Positions 1-8,569 are shown, numbered from the stretch's first letter. The stretch is 30,072 nt of DNA from Clostridia bacterium (GCA_900767835.1 CAAGAO010000008.1:1-30072), one strand, 5' to 3'. Notes: a model not told the origin generated them from the sequence alone. Translations and numbers: made by a program.

Positions 1-119
1 AGCGAACCACTAATATTAAGTGAAGATTTTTGTAAAGAATATACACCAACAGCAATGGCTACAACTGCTAGGCATATTGTTATTATGTTGAATAAAAAGC
101 CAACTTTCCTTTTTTTCAT
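1..119 (-). CDS. Exported/surface protein, N-terminus only (runs off left edge)
   Basis: Thirty-nine complete codons are visible before the window edge. The peptide starts MKKRKVGFLFNIITI and continues through CLAVVAIAVGVYSLQK to LNISGS. That is a short basic N-terminus followed by one hydrophobic segment (about residues 7-27), so a signal peptide or signal anchor. An AGAGAGG Shine-Dalgarno-like run lies about 13 bases upstream of the ATG. The stretch after the membrane segment resembles the start of cell-surface proteins that in this kind of genome often carry Ig-like or leucine-rich-repeat domains; that link is inferred. The function cannot be told from this fragment. Its promoter region would be the repeat-rich stretch at 120-320. 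Confidence 0.6.
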   Translation of the reverse strand, partial: MKKRKVGFLFNIITICLAVVAIAVGVYSLQKSSLNISGS

Positions 120-159
120 TTCTTTTGTTTTTCCTCTCTTTTATTTAGAAATGAGTTTT

Positions 160-318
160 GGTTAACCTTTCTTAAATTAAGAGAGTTCTTTTATTACTCT
201 TAAAAACTGGTCAACCATTTTAATGGTTGACCAGTTAGATTATGTATGTTTTGGTTAAACATTTTTATGCTTAACCTTTGCGGTCAACCTTTGCGGTCAA
301 CCTTTGCGGTCAACCTTT
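160..318. repeat. Cluster of GGTYAACC repeats: a 13-bp tandem array and a palindrome
   Basis: A 13-base unit, AACCTTTGCGGTC, occurs three times without a gap at 273-285, 286-298 and 299-311, followed by a partial copy at 312-318. The same core (GGTYAACC or its complement) recurs at 160-167 as a perfect palindrome GGTTAACC, at 209-216 and at 225-232 inside the dnaE hairpin. The cluster lies between dnaE and the start of the left-edge exported protein gene. It could be an operator array or a length-variable tandem repeat controlling that gene. There are no spacers, so it is not a CRISPR array. Confidence 0.7.
200..236 (-). terminator. Probable dnaE operon terminator
   Basis: Perfect 15-bp arms at 205-219 and 222-236 flank a 2-base loop. 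Read on the minus strand the stem is followed by TTTTTA. It lies 170 bases past the dnaE stop and before the next gene. The stem also contains GGTCAACC/GGTTGACC, the word repeated elsewhere in this gap, so the DNA palindrome may also bind a protein. Confidence 0.65.
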
Positions 319-402
319 AAGAATATCTTTATTCTTATTATTAAAGTGTGCCATTTCGCAAAATTTATGTCAAGCATTTTTACTAATTTTTCACATTTTT
401 GT

Positions 403-3400
403 CTATTTTTTATTTTCTACAAGTTTTACGCAATCTTCGCCTAAAAGACCTATTAATTCATTTAATAATAGGTTATTTGCATTTACCATTTTATGTACTT
501 TAAAGGCTTGCATTGTCGTTGTACATTTGCAAATTACTGGTGTATCGCCAGAGTACATTGATAGTATTAGCATAACTTTGTTGTATATTGCAGTATTTTT
601 TGTGTCGAACTTTATATAAAGAGTGTTGTTTGCTTTTGGCTTTTCTTCTTCTACCACTTCGGCTGATTTATCTTTCCAAAATGTCAAATTATCAACTGTT
701 ACAATTGGTGCTTCGCCATCACGAATGGAGAGTTTGCCTTTTGCTGTTAGCATACAATCTTCCACCAAGTTATCTTTATACCTTTCATAAATTTGAGGGA
801 AAAGCATAAGTTCTATTGTTCCGTACAAGTCCTCTAATTTTACAATACACATTTCTTTATTGCCGTTTTTTGTGTACACCTTTTTAAGTTCGGAAACTAT
901 ACCGCCACAAGTAACACTCATTCCGTCAGTTATGCCTGAGGCAAAAGTTACATTTTCTAGTTCCTCATCACCTGGGACATCTTCCCCGTTATCTTCGGCA
1001 TTTTCTGAAACAAGCATATCACTTGTTAAGTTAAAATTATCATAATATTCTAGATAGTCGTCTAATGGGTGCCCTGAAAGGTAAATGCCTAGCACATCTT
1101 TTTCAAATTTAAGTTTTGCATTTTTGTTAAACTCTTTAATGTTTGGCATTTTTACTTCGTCAAACTCTTTAATTTCGTTTTGAGCACCACCGCTAAAAGC
1201 ATCAAAAATAGAGAACTGCCCACTGGCTTTAGATTTTCTATCACGAATGGTTTTTTCTACCATTGAATCATAAACTGCACAAAGTTGACTGCGATTATCT
1301 CCAAAGCAATCAAAGGCTCCGCCAAAAATTAAACTTTCTAAACATTTTTTGTTTAGCACTTGTTGGTCTGAGCGGTCTATAAAGTCTTGAAAACTCTTAT
1401 ATTCGCCGTTCTTTTCTCTCTCTGCAATTATCATTTCAATAATGCCAAGTCCAACACCTTTTAATCCTGCCAAGCCGTATCTTATTCCGCCATTTTCTAC
1501 ACTGAAATATGTTTTTGATTTATTCACATCTGGTTGATATATTTTAAATTTTTCTTTTTTTGCATATGTGATATAGTGTTTAATTTCGTCTGCATTGGTT
1601 ATGCGGTTATTGATAACCGCGGTCAAAAGTTCTACTTCGTGATAGCATTTTAAGTATGCTGTTTGGAAGGTTAAAAAAGCATAAGCGGCTGCGTGAGATT
1701 TATTAAACGCGTAAGATGCAAAGGCTTCCATTTGTCCAAAGACATCTTCGGCAACTTCTTTTGGTATGCCAAGTTTAACCGCTCCCGGAATTGATTTTTT
1801 GCCGTTTGGATCCTCCCAACCATTGATAAATTTTTCTTTTTCAAAAACCATTTGGTCTTTTTTCTTTTTGCCCATAATACGGCGTACATTATCTGCTTGT
1901 CCTAGGCTATAACCGCCCATTGCTTGACAAACCTGCATAACTTGTTCTTGATACACAATAACGCCATATGTTACATTCAAAATTGGCTCTAAACATGGGT
2001 GAGCATATGTCACGAGTTCTGGATTATGCTTATTTTGCACATATTTTGGGATATATGCCATAGGTCCTGGACGATATAGTGACACACCCGCAATAATATC
2101 TTCTAGGCAGTCTGGTTTTAGTTCTTTCATAAACTTTTTAAAACCACCACTTTCTAGTTGGAATACCGCTTCGGTTTTGCCTTCACCTAGCATTTTATAT
2201 ACATCTGGATTGTTATAGTCCATATCTTTGCTATAAAAATCTATATCTATGCCTTTATCTTCTTTAACATATTGACATGCTTTATCAATATCGGTCAAAG
2301 TTCTAAGCCCTAAAAAGTCCATTTTTAGTAAGCCTAAATGCTCTAATTCTATCATAGAATATTGTGTTGATATATCTTCGCCATTACGCATAAGTGGAAC
2401 ATAAGTGTCTACTTCGTGTGGGGCAATTAAAATACCGCACGCGTGTGTTGACATATTGCGTGGCATACCTTCCATTTTAATAGCAAAGTCTATAACTTTA
2501 TGAAGCATCGCATCTTCGTCATATATTCTTCTTAGTTCTGGTATTATATACTTATCGTATTCTGGTTTGCCTGTTGTACCAAAATAGTACTTTAATACTG
2601 GAGGCTTTTTAATGCCATCTGGCAATTTTGGTGGTACAAGTTTACTAACCTTATCCGCAAGTGAATATGGTACTTTTAAAACTCTTGCAACATCTCGAAT
2701 GGCATTTTTTGCAGCCATTGTCCCAAAAGTTCCTATGGCGGCAACATTTTGCGGTGTGTATTTTTGTTTTACATATTCAATTATATCCGCACGTTTATCA
2801 AAGTCGAAGTCAACATCAAAATCGGGCATTGATACACGCTCTTTATTTATAAAACGCTCAAAGAATAAATCATACTTTAATGGGTCTACAAGTGTTATTG
2901 ATATTGCATATGCAACAATAGAGCCCGCACCTGAGCCACGACCTGGTCCAACCGATATGCCATGAGTTCTTGCGTAATGGACATAGTCCCACACAACAAG
3001 GAAATATTCAACAAAACCTTGTTCATGTATAATTGTAAGTTCTTTTTCTGCTCTTTCTATTACCTGACTTGAAAGTGGCTCGCCATATTTTTTCTTTAAG
3101 CCTTCATAGGTCATTTCTCTTAAATATTCGTAGTTATCCTTGCCGTCTGGGGCTTGATAAAATGGAATAAAGTTTTCGTTTGCTGGCAAAACATATTTAG
3201 GATCTATACCTCTAATATCCCCATGAGATTTACTACGAATAACTACATCTACTTTGTCGGCAATTTCATTTGTTATGTCCAAAGCCCTTTCGTAGCCTGG
3301 AAAAGCCTCTAGCATTTCTTCATAAGTTTTATAATAAAACTCCTGAGTTTCAAACCTCATTCTTGTAGGGTCATCTATAGTTTTACCCATTTGCACACAT

Positions 3401-4056
3401 AAAAGAATATCTTGAACTTCGGCATCTTCTTTTTTTAAATAGTGAACATCGTTAGTTGCAACAAGTTCAATTCCTGTTTCTTTGCTCATTCTGTCAAGAG
3501 CATTTAACACTTTTATTTGCTCTGGTATGCCGTGATTTTGAATCTCCAAATAAAAGTCGCCATCTGCAAAATAACTTTTTAATTCTAAAGCAAATTTTTT
3601 TGCATCTTCGTAGCGGTCTTGAAGAATTAATTGTGGAATATGTCCAGCAAGACAAGCCGACAAGCAAATTATGCCGTTTGCGTGCTCTTTTAATGTTTTA
3701 TAGTCTATTCTTGGTTTATAGTAAAAGCCTTCTTTTGATGCAATGCCTGAAAGTTTTAATAAGTTTTGATAACCTTCGTTATTTTTAGCAATCAATATTA
3801 TATGTCCAAAATCGCCTTTGCCCGTTTTATTAAAACGGTCGTGACATATATAGAACTCGCAACCTATAATTGGCTTAATTCCCGCTTTTAAGCACCCTTC
3901 ATACAACTGCAAAGCACCATACATATTGCCATGGTCGGTTATTGCAACTGCTTTATAGCCACGTTTTACAGTTTCATCAATCAATTCGTTTATTCTAGTC
4001 GCTCCATCTAGCAAACTGTATTCTGTATGTAAATGTAAGTGTACAAATGGTTTCAT
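403..4056 (-). CDS. dnaE: DNA polymerase III alpha subunit (DnaE type)
   Basis: Replicative family-C DNA polymerase, 1217 residues, close to the usual DnaE length. The N-terminal PHP domain shows HLHLHTEYS (6-14) and TDHGN (40-44). The polymerase core has GPGRGSGAGS (370-379) and the catalytic aspartate motif PDFDVDFD (411-418). The C-terminal third carries the expected helix-hairpin-helix and OB-fold regions. There is no 3'-5' exonuclease insertion, so it is not PolC. The ATG is preceded by AAAGGAT and sits 4 bases after the whiA stop, so the two are probably co-transcribed. In clostridia whiA-dnaE is a common pair. A terminator follows at 200-236. Confidence 0.97.
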   Translation of the reverse strand: MKPFVHLHLHTEYSLLDGATRINELIDETVKRGYKAVAITDHGNMYGALQLYEGCLKAGIKPIIGCEFYICHDRFNKTGKGDFGHIILIAKNNEGYQNLLKLSGIASKEGFYYKPRIDYKTLKEHANGIICLSACLAGHIPQLILQDRYEDAKKFALELKSYFADGDFYLEIQNHGIPEQIKVLNALDRMSKETGIELVATNDVHYLKKEDAEVQDILLCVQMGKTIDDPTRMRFETQEFYYKTYEEMLEAFPGYERALDITNEIADKVDVVIRSKSHGDIRGIDPKYVLPANENFIPFYQAPDGKDNYEYLREMTYEGLKKKYGEPLSSQVIERAEKELTIIHEQGFVEYFLVVWDYVHYARTHGISVGPGRGSGAGSIVAYAISITLVDPLKYDLFFERFINKERVSMPDFDVDFDFDKRADIIEYVKQKYTPQNVAAIGTFGTMAAKNAIRDVARVLKVPYSLADKVSKLVPPKLPDGIKKPPVLKYYFGTTGKPEYDKYIIPELRRIYDEDAMLHKVIDFAIKMEGMPRNMSTHACGILIAPHEVDTYVPLMRNGEDISTQYSMIELEHLGLLKMDFLGLRTLTDIDKACQYVKEDKGIDIDFYSKDMDYNNPDVYKMLGEGKTEAVFQLESGGFKKFMKELKPDCLEDIIAGVSLYRPGPMAYIPKYVQNKHNPELVTYAHPCLEPILNVTYGVIVYQEQVMQVCQAMGGYSLGQADNVRRIMGKKKKDQMVFEKEKFINGWEDPNGKKSIPGAVKLGIPKEVAEDVFGQMEAFASYAFNKSHAAAYAFLTFQTAYLKCYHEVELLTAVINNRITNADEIKHYITYAKKEKFKIYQPDVNKSKTYFSVENGGIRYGLAGLKGVGLGIIEMIIAEREKNGEYKSFQDFIDRSDQQVLNKKCLESLIFGGAFDCFGDNRSQLCAVYDSMVEKTIRDRKSKASGQFSIFDAFSGGAQNEIKEFDEVKMPNIKEFNKNAKLKFEKDVLGIYLSGHPLDDYLEYYDNFNLTSDMLVSENAEDNGEDVPGDEELENVTFASGITDGMSVTCGGIVSELKKVYTKNGNKEMCIVKLEDLYGTIELMLFPQIYERYKDNLVEDCMLTAKGKLSIRDGEAPIVTVDNLTFWKDKSAEVVEEEKPKANNTLYIKFDTKNTAIYNKVMLILSMYSGDTPVICKCTTTMQAFKVHKMVNANNLLLNELIGLLGEDCVKLVENKK

Positions 4057-4060
4057 TATT

Positions 4061-5020
4061 TTATCCTTTTATTTTATTTGCAAGTTTAATTATTTTTTGA
4101 AATTTATGATTTAACGCACTTTTTGTCATTGGATTTTTTGTCAATTTTAATAATTCTTCCAGACTCTCTTCTGTGTTTGCAAGACGAAGAAGTGCTACCT
4201 CTTGAATATCCTCCGGCAAGTTATCTAACCCTATATTCTCATCTAACACCCTTATTGCTTGAAGTTGATTAAAACTAGCATTTAATGTTTTTGAATAGTT
4301 TGAAACATAGCAATTTGTTTGCCTATTAACCTTATTACGCACTTGTCTTGTAACAATTTCATTTTGTAGTTTTAATACTGCATTACTAGCCCCCATTAAA
4401 GCCAAAACATTGCTTACTTCTTCAGCATCTTTAACATAAAGTACATACAAATTTTTGCGTTTGGTAAGCTTTGCCAAAATATCGAACTGGGCAAGCACTA
4501 TAGATATTTCGTGCAAAAGTTCATAATTTTTGTTGCCAAGTTCTATATGGTAACCCGTTGTAGTCCTGCCATTTTCGGCAAGTTTTATACTGCTTGTTCC
4601 ACAGCCAATATATGTTCCTGACATAAAACCTTTTAATCCGTCCTCACTATTTAAAATCTCGTCTGTTACACAAGTGTTGACATCTATTGTTTTGCCGTCA
4701 TATTTTATTGCTTTTGTTTTTAAAAGAATATTCTCAGCTAAGTCATCTGGAAAATTGATTTTGTAGTATTTAGTTTGTCCAATTTTAAAATAATCTTCCA
4801 TTGATAAATTATCTTTATTAAATAGTTTTTTTGTAATAGGTTTCAAATAATCAATTAAAAAATCTAGGTCGGTTGATATAAAAAAATTACATACCTTATT
4901 ATCTCTAACTTCATACTCTACCGAAGAATATACAAGTCCACACAAAAAAGCAAGTGCTTTTTCGGCACTTGTAAAACCATTATCTAAAATTTCTTTTTTT
5001 ACATCTTTTGAAAAACTCAT
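4061..5020 (-). CDS. whiA: WhiA family DNA-binding regulator
   Basis: WhiA proteins are conserved in Gram-positive bacteria and link cell division, chromosome segregation or sporulation to gene control. This 319-residue protein starts MSFSKDVKKEIL, the usual WhiA opening, followed by LAGLIDADG-like domains (for example the segment around GFMSGTYIGCG, about 133-143). It ends with a helix-turn-helix region (about 240-310) containing ALLRLANTEESLEELLKL and a basic tail. The length is normal. A weak AAAGGA SD precedes the ATG. dnaE follows after 4 bases. In many relatives rapZ and glmR (yvcK) lie directly upstream of whiA; here there is a 320-bp palindrome-rich gap and then the PHP gene. Confidence 0.93.
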   Translation of the reverse strand: MSFSKDVKKEILDNGFTSAEKALAFLCGLVYSSVEYEVRDNKVCNFFISTDLDFLIDYLKPITKKLFNKDNLSMEDYFKIGQTKYYKINFPDDLAENILLKTKAIKYDGKTIDVNTCVTDEILNSEDGLKGFMSGTYIGCGTSSIKLAENGRTTTGYHIELGNKNYELLHEISIVLAQFDILAKLTKRKNLYVLYVKDAEEVSNVLALMGASNAVLKLQNEIVTRQVRNKVNRQTNCYVSNYSKTLNASFNQLQAIRVLDENIGLDNLPEDIQEVALLRLANTEESLEELLKLTKNPMTKSALNHKFQKIIKLANKIKG

Positions 5021-5084
5021 ATGTATCCTTTATCTAATAAAAAATATTTTTTGTTGTTTATCTAAAATCGGTTTTCATTCTATA

Positions 5085-5319
5085 AGGTAGGGAACCCCCT
5101 CAGTCTGAAAAAATTATTGTTCTAACGAAATTTATTTTGATACCGCAAAATTTCATTTTAACGAACATAATTTTTTCTATATTCGCACCAAACGAAAATC
5201 TTACACTAACGCTACAGATTTTGTGCGAACTTTTAATATGTTAATTTTAGAATGCCAGTTTCTTTTGTTTAAAAGCAAAGATTTGTGATTGCCTATGTTG
5301 TGTTAGCAATATAGGCAAT
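5085..5319. repeat. Palindrome-rich gap between the PHP gene and whiA
   Basis: The 322-base gap 5021-5342 holds no convincing gene. It contains a GC-rich block (ggaaccccct at 5091-5100, then cagtctg), a long imperfect inverted repeat (5107-5122 against 5163-5177), a second one (TTCGCAC at 5182-5188 against GTGCGAA at 5223-5229, with inner arms AAAATCT/AGATTTT), and a third (ATTGCCTAT at 5288-5296 against 5311-5319). The third may act as a weak terminator for the murB-PHP transcript, although no T-run follows on the minus strand. On that strand the whole block could also be the 5' leader of whiA. The GC block resembles the start of dispersed palindromic repeats in Bacillota; a second such block is at 22897-22946. 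Confidence 0.55.
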
Positions 5320-5342
5320 AATTTATCAGTCATCAGTCTTCA

Positions 5343-6086
5343 TTAATAATGTATATCCCTAAAATTTGGGCGTTTACCTAAATTTACAATATTATTTTCT
5401 GGAATATTATATTTAATAACATAATTCATTCCATTGCGGACATCTCCCACTTTTTCTGGCTTATGTGCATCACTATTTAAAATAAACTGTGTATCATACT
5501 TCATAAGAGCATCAATATCCCCGCGCGTAAATGCTATGCGTTTACCATTAAGTTCAATAAATACATTTTTTTCGCGAGCTAGTTTTGCCACTTCTTCCAC
5601 ATTTACAGGCATACCAACACCTAGGTGTGTTATTATATTTATTGGTTGTGTTTCTATTGCTTTTAAAACACAAATTGTATTTCTTTCTATTTGTGATTTC
5701 GTGTAAAAATGCAAATTGTTTGGTACGAAAAGTTTGAAATAATCTCTTAAAGAATTTGCCCTTGCCAGTTTATGATAGCCCACATTGACAATTTGTAAAA
5801 AATCTAAATCGCGTTTATATAAACCGATTTTGCCGTCAAGTGACACAAAATTTTCTTCAATGCCAAAAAGTATGTTTACGCCAGTTGCTTTTTTTGCCTT
5901 TTCTATATCTACCAAAATATTGTCAATTTGATTGCGTTTTACTCCAAATGTTCTATGACTAAAACCATGGTCGGTTATGGCAATTTCTTTTAATCCTTTA
6001 CTTTTTGCGACCATTGCATTGTCTAGTATACTACCTTTGCCATGACTGTAAGGCGTATGTGTGTGATAATCACCATAAATAACCAT
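5343..6086 (-). CDS. PHP-domain metal-dependent phosphoesterase
   Basis: PHP-superfamily protein, 247 residues, cytoplasmic. The metal-binding motifs are DYHTHTPYSHG (6-16) and ITDHGF (38-43). Further conserved histidines and acids occur at NIITHLGVG and in the SDAHKPEKVGDV segment near the C-terminus. Family members include histidinol phosphatase and YcdX-like phosphoesterases. A PHP gene between murB and whiA is a usual clostridial arrangement, which argues for a general phosphoesterase rather than histidine synthesis. The ATG lies one base after the murB stop and has GTAGGAG in front, so it is translationally coupled to murB. The substrate is not known from sequence. Confidence 0.85.
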   Translation of the reverse strand: MVIYGDYHTHTPYSHGKGSILDNAMVAKSKGLKEIAITDHGFSHRTFGVKRNQIDNILVDIEKAKKATGVNILFGIEENFVSLDGKIGLYKRDLDFLQIVNVGYHKLARANSLRDYFKLFVPNNLHFYTKSQIERNTICVLKAIETQPINIITHLGVGMPVNVEEVAKLAREKNVFIELNGKRIAFTRGDIDALMKYDTQFILNSDAHKPEKVGDVRNGMNYVIKYNIPENNIVNLGKRPNFRDIHY

Positions 6087-6087
6087 T

Positions 6088-6996
6088 TTAATCTCCTACA
6101 AATATAACTTCTTGTTCTAAAATTATACCAAATTCCTTTTTGACTTTTTCTTTTGTTAGGTTAATCACTTTGTGTAAATTTTCACTTGTTGCTTTACCTA
6201 AATTTATAAAAAAGTTGGCGTGGATTTGACTAATTTGTATATACTCTATTTTAACACCTTTTAACCCTAGTTTGTCAATATATTTTCCTGCACTTTCGTT
6301 TTGTGTTTTTTTAAATATACTTCCCGAATTTAATGTGCCATACGGCTGAGTTTGTAATCTTTTTTGCATAATCTGTTGCATTTTTTGTAAAATTTGGTTG
6401 TTTTGTGTCGTTTTGTGTATACCTTTTATTTGTTTAAGTTTCAACTGGACTTTTAAAACTATCATTTTGCTATTTTGTAAAATTGATGTTCTATATCCAA
6501 AATTTAAATCTTTTTTTGATAATTTTTGCATTTTGCCATTTTTTAACACCCAAACATATTTTACTATATCTTGCATTTCTTTGCCATAAGCCCCCGCATT
6601 CATACACACAGCACCACCAATAGTGCCTGGTATACCATAACTAAACTCAAGACCACTATATCCACCCTTTGCACAGATTTGATTTAAGTAAAAAAGATTT
6701 GCCCCCGCATAAGCAGAAACCTTTCCATTTTTAATAATGATTCTGTTCATATTTTTTAAACAAATAAGCACCCCACTATAACCGCCATCTTCAAATATAA
6801 TATTTGTGCCATTGCCTAAAATATAATACTTTGTTTTTGTTTTAATCAAAAACTTAGCAAGTTTTTTTACTTGTCTTACTGTTCTTGGAAAGCAAACATA
6901 TCTGCCCACCCCACCAATTTTTATACTGCAATAATCTTTTAAATTGACATTTTCCCTTGTGTTACAAATTTTCCTTAAGATACGATAATAATTCAT
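6088..6996 (-). CDS. murB: UDP-N-acetylmuramate dehydrogenase
   Basis: MurB reduces UDP-GlcNAc-enolpyruvate to UDP-MurNAc using NADPH and FAD, the second committed step of peptidoglycan precursor synthesis. The 302-residue protein has the FAD-binding motifs GNGTN (61-65) and GIPGTIGGAV with CMNAGAYG (121-138). FGYRTS (166-171) and NSGSIFK (223-229, containing the likely proton-donor serine) follow, and a glutamate occurs in EQEVIF near the end. The length fits the short type-II MurB of Bacillota. Its presence implies a walled cell. No SD precedes the ATG; a terminator-like hairpin ends only 14 bases upstream and a TATATA box lies 5 bases before the start, so transcription may be leaderless. 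Confidence 0.94.
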   Translation of the reverse strand: MNYYRILRKICNTRENVNLKDYCSIKIGGVGRYVCFPRTVRQVKKLAKFLIKTKTKYYILGNGTNIIFEDGGYSGVLICLKNMNRIIIKNGKVSAYAGANLFYLNQICAKGGYSGLEFSYGIPGTIGGAVCMNAGAYGKEMQDIVKYVWVLKNGKMQKLSKKDLNFGYRTSILQNSKMIVLKVQLKLKQIKGIHKTTQNNQILQKMQQIMQKRLQTQPYGTLNSGSIFKKTQNESAGKYIDKLGLKGVKIEYIQISQIHANFFINLGKATSENLHKVINLTKEKVKKEFGIILEQEVIFVGD

Positions 6997-7009
6997 ATAA
7001 CTATATATG

Positions 7010-7038
7010 AAAAAGCACTCGCCTATGCCAGTGCTTTT
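7010..7038 (-). terminator. Terminator after the DUF308 gene (possibly bidirectional)
   Basis: AAAAGCACT (7011-7019) pairs with AGTGCTTTT (7030-7038) around a 10-base loop. On the minus strand the stem runs into TTTTT. It lies 138 bases after the stop of the DUF308 gene and only 14 bases before the murB ATG, so murB needs a promoter inside or next to the hairpin. Confidence 0.7.
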
Positions 7039-7175
7039 ATTAATAGTATTTACTTTAGTTATTAATTATATCAATATATAAAATTATTTAATTGCTTTAT
7101 TTTATGTTCTCATTAAGAAATTATTTTAACCAATATTATTAAATAATTTAAAAGAACATTTGATATTATTATCTG

Positions 7176-7769
7176 CTAAATATCAATAATATTGTCATCA
7201 TTTTCTTTTGTGAACATATCTTTTATTGTCTTTTTGGTCTTTTTAACTTTTGCTGATACAACAAATACATCAATTAGGTCTAAAACACCCCCAACAACAA
7301 CAGTTATTCCAAGCCAAGTGAACATTATTTTATCTGCAGCGGGATTACATATTACCACGATTGCAAAAGCAAGCATCAAAATTGACAAAATGGTATCTAT
7401 CCACCACCATTTTGCACCAATTCTTCTTAAATCAAAAGATTCTTGTACTGATAGCAAACTTTTAACAAGCAAAATTAAACCTAAAATTACACCTAAAATA
7501 TTTGATGATGCAATTGCGTTTGCGTTTATCATGAACACTAACCCTAAAACGACACCAACAATACCATAAATAAAGCCAAAAGGTTCAATGCCATACAAGA
7601 AGTAATTTATAATTTTAATTACGCCAACCACCAACAATAATCCAGCAAAAATATAAATTAAAGCTTTAATGGTAAGGTCGGTACAAAAAATCATAAACAA
7701 ACCTAAGCCAATACCAGCAATGGCATTTAAAAGTGACATCCATTTTAGATGTTTAAAAAATTCTTTCAT
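7176..7769 (-). CDS. DUF308 / HdeD-like integral membrane protein
   Basis: A 197-residue membrane protein with about six hydrophobic helices arranged as repeated pairs, glycine-rich (VGVIKIINYFLYGIEPFG, IVGVVLGLVFMI, GVILGLILLVKSLL, TWLGITVVVGGVLDLIDVF). This is the layout of the DUF308 family, whose E. coli member HdeD is linked to acid stress. The role in Bacillota is unknown. A charged tail (VKKTKKTIKDMFTKENDD) follows the last helix. The ATG has a consensus AGGAGG SD, but that SD forms one arm of a perfect hairpin (7775-7809), so translation may be controlled. The upstream gene on the same strand is the YjjX-like phosphatase, 96 bases away. Confidence 0.8.
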   Translation of the reverse strand: MKEFFKHLKWMSLLNAIAGIGLGLFMIFCTDLTIKALIYIFAGLLLVVGVIKIINYFLYGIEPFGFIYGIVGVVLGLVFMINANAIASSNILGVILGLILLVKSLLSVQESFDLRRIGAKWWWIDTILSILMLAFAIVVICNPAADKIMFTWLGITVVVGGVLDLIDVFVVSAKVKKTKKTIKDMFTKENDDNIIDI

Positions 7770-7774
7770 AAAAA

Positions 7775-7809
7775 ACCTCCTATATTCAATTATATTGAAT
7801 ATAGGAGGT
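7775..7809 (-). promoter_or_regulatory. Perfect 16-bp hairpin burying the SD of the DUF308 gene; also terminator-like
   Basis: The arms at 7775-7790 and 7794-7809 are exactly complementary around a 3-base loop. Read on the minus strand the second arm contains TAGGAGGT, the SD of the DUF308 gene, and is followed at once by TTTTTT and ATG. The element therefore has the form of an intrinsic terminator for the upstream YjjX-like gene and at the same time hides the ribosome binding site of the next gene. Confidence 0.75.
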
Positions 7810-7865
7810 AAAAATCAAATTATTTACCAATCAAATGCTAAACATTTTAAAATTTTTGTCTAATT

Positions 7866-8411
7866 TTAATTTATGCTAGCATCATTCCACTTGTCTTTAT
7901 TTAAATATTGTGTTAATGCCATTATAAAGGCTTGAGTGTTAAGGTCAATTCTAGTTATAACTTCCTTTGTTAACAGCCCCACACCGCCAGTGCTACTCCT
8001 TAAGTCACTCTCATTAAAAAGTCTATCCATTACTGTTGCCAAAGTATCCTTTAATATGCTATCGACATATTTTGTTGGCACTGGAAAACTGGCACTTGTT
8101 CCGACACTTTCGTAACCATCACTATCTTGTATAACCCCAACATTTGTTATCATCCAAGCACCGAGTTCGTTTGTTATGCCTGATTCAACTGCCACAAAAA
8201 AATCTGTCGAAATGTTATTCTCTTTTGCATATTTTTTCAAATTCACAACTCTATTATGAGCGCCCATATATATTTCTTTATTTAATGGTTGTTCACTAAC
8301 ATTTGATGATGTTTTAAAACCAATGACTTCCACATTATTAAAATAATGAGAAAATGCTTTTCTTGCTCCTTCAATTTTCCCTGGATTTGTTGTTGCTATC
8401 AATACTTTCAT
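7866..8411 (-). CDS. Non-canonical purine NTP phosphatase, YjjX (inosine/xanthosine triphosphatase) family
   Basis: Members of this family hydrolyse ITP and XTP and so keep deaminated purines out of nucleic acids. The 181-residue protein begins MKVLIATTNPGK, with the TNPGK phosphate-binding motif at 8-12. It continues with AVESGI (73-78) and the DLRSSTGGVGLLT segment near 136-148, all typical of YjjX rather than of the RdgB/HAM1 relatives. The length is normal. An AAAGGAG SD precedes the ATG. The gene has a consensus promoter (8570-8598) and a structured leader of about 150 bases carrying a terminator-like stem, so expression is probably conditional. A hairpin with a T-run follows at 7775-7809. 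Confidence 0.85.
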   Translation of the reverse strand: MKVLIATTNPGKIEGARKAFSHYFNNVEVIGFKTSSNVSEQPLNKEIYMGAHNRVVNLKKYAKENNISTDFFVAVESGITNELGAWMITNVGVIQDSDGYESVGTSASFPVPTKYVDSILKDTLATVMDRLFNESDLRSSTGGVGLLTKEVITRIDLNTQAFIMALTQYLNKDKWNDASIN

Positions 8412-8440
8412 AAATTTCTCCTTTCTTTGTGCTGAGTTTT

Positions 8441-8564
8441 AAAAAAATCTTTCAAAAAAGACAATAAAACACAGCAATTTTGTTGTTTGTTTATATTGCC
8501 ATTCTTGAAAGATTTTACTACTTTCCTATTTAAACATAATTCGGAATGGTCTAAATGAATTATG
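8441..8564 (-). promoter_or_regulatory. Structured 5' leader of the YjjX-like gene; riboswitch/attenuator candidate
   Basis: On the minus strand the RNA should start near 8563. Its first element is a hairpin CATAATTC/GAATTATG (8557-8564 with 8535-8542). The hairpin loop contains CCATTC (8544-8549), which is complementary to GAATGG at 8499-8504 and could form a pseudoknot. A 12-bp stem AAAATCTTTCAA/TTGAAAGATTTT (8505-8516 with 8444-8455) is followed by more T, giving a run of seven (8441-8447): a terminator shape. A competing stem GAAAG/CTTTC (8521-8525 with 8507-8511) would break it. The sequence does not match any riboswitch class I recognise. Confidence 0.55.
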
Positions 8565-8569
8565 TAAAT

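Noticed and set aside
273..318. CRISPR-like repeat array
   Set aside because: The 13-base units are directly adjacent with no spacers, and no cas gene is present.
1671..1889. Open frames inside dnaE, secA, tuf and fusA in other frames
   Set aside because: They are shadows of strongly supported genes, with no SD and no domain.
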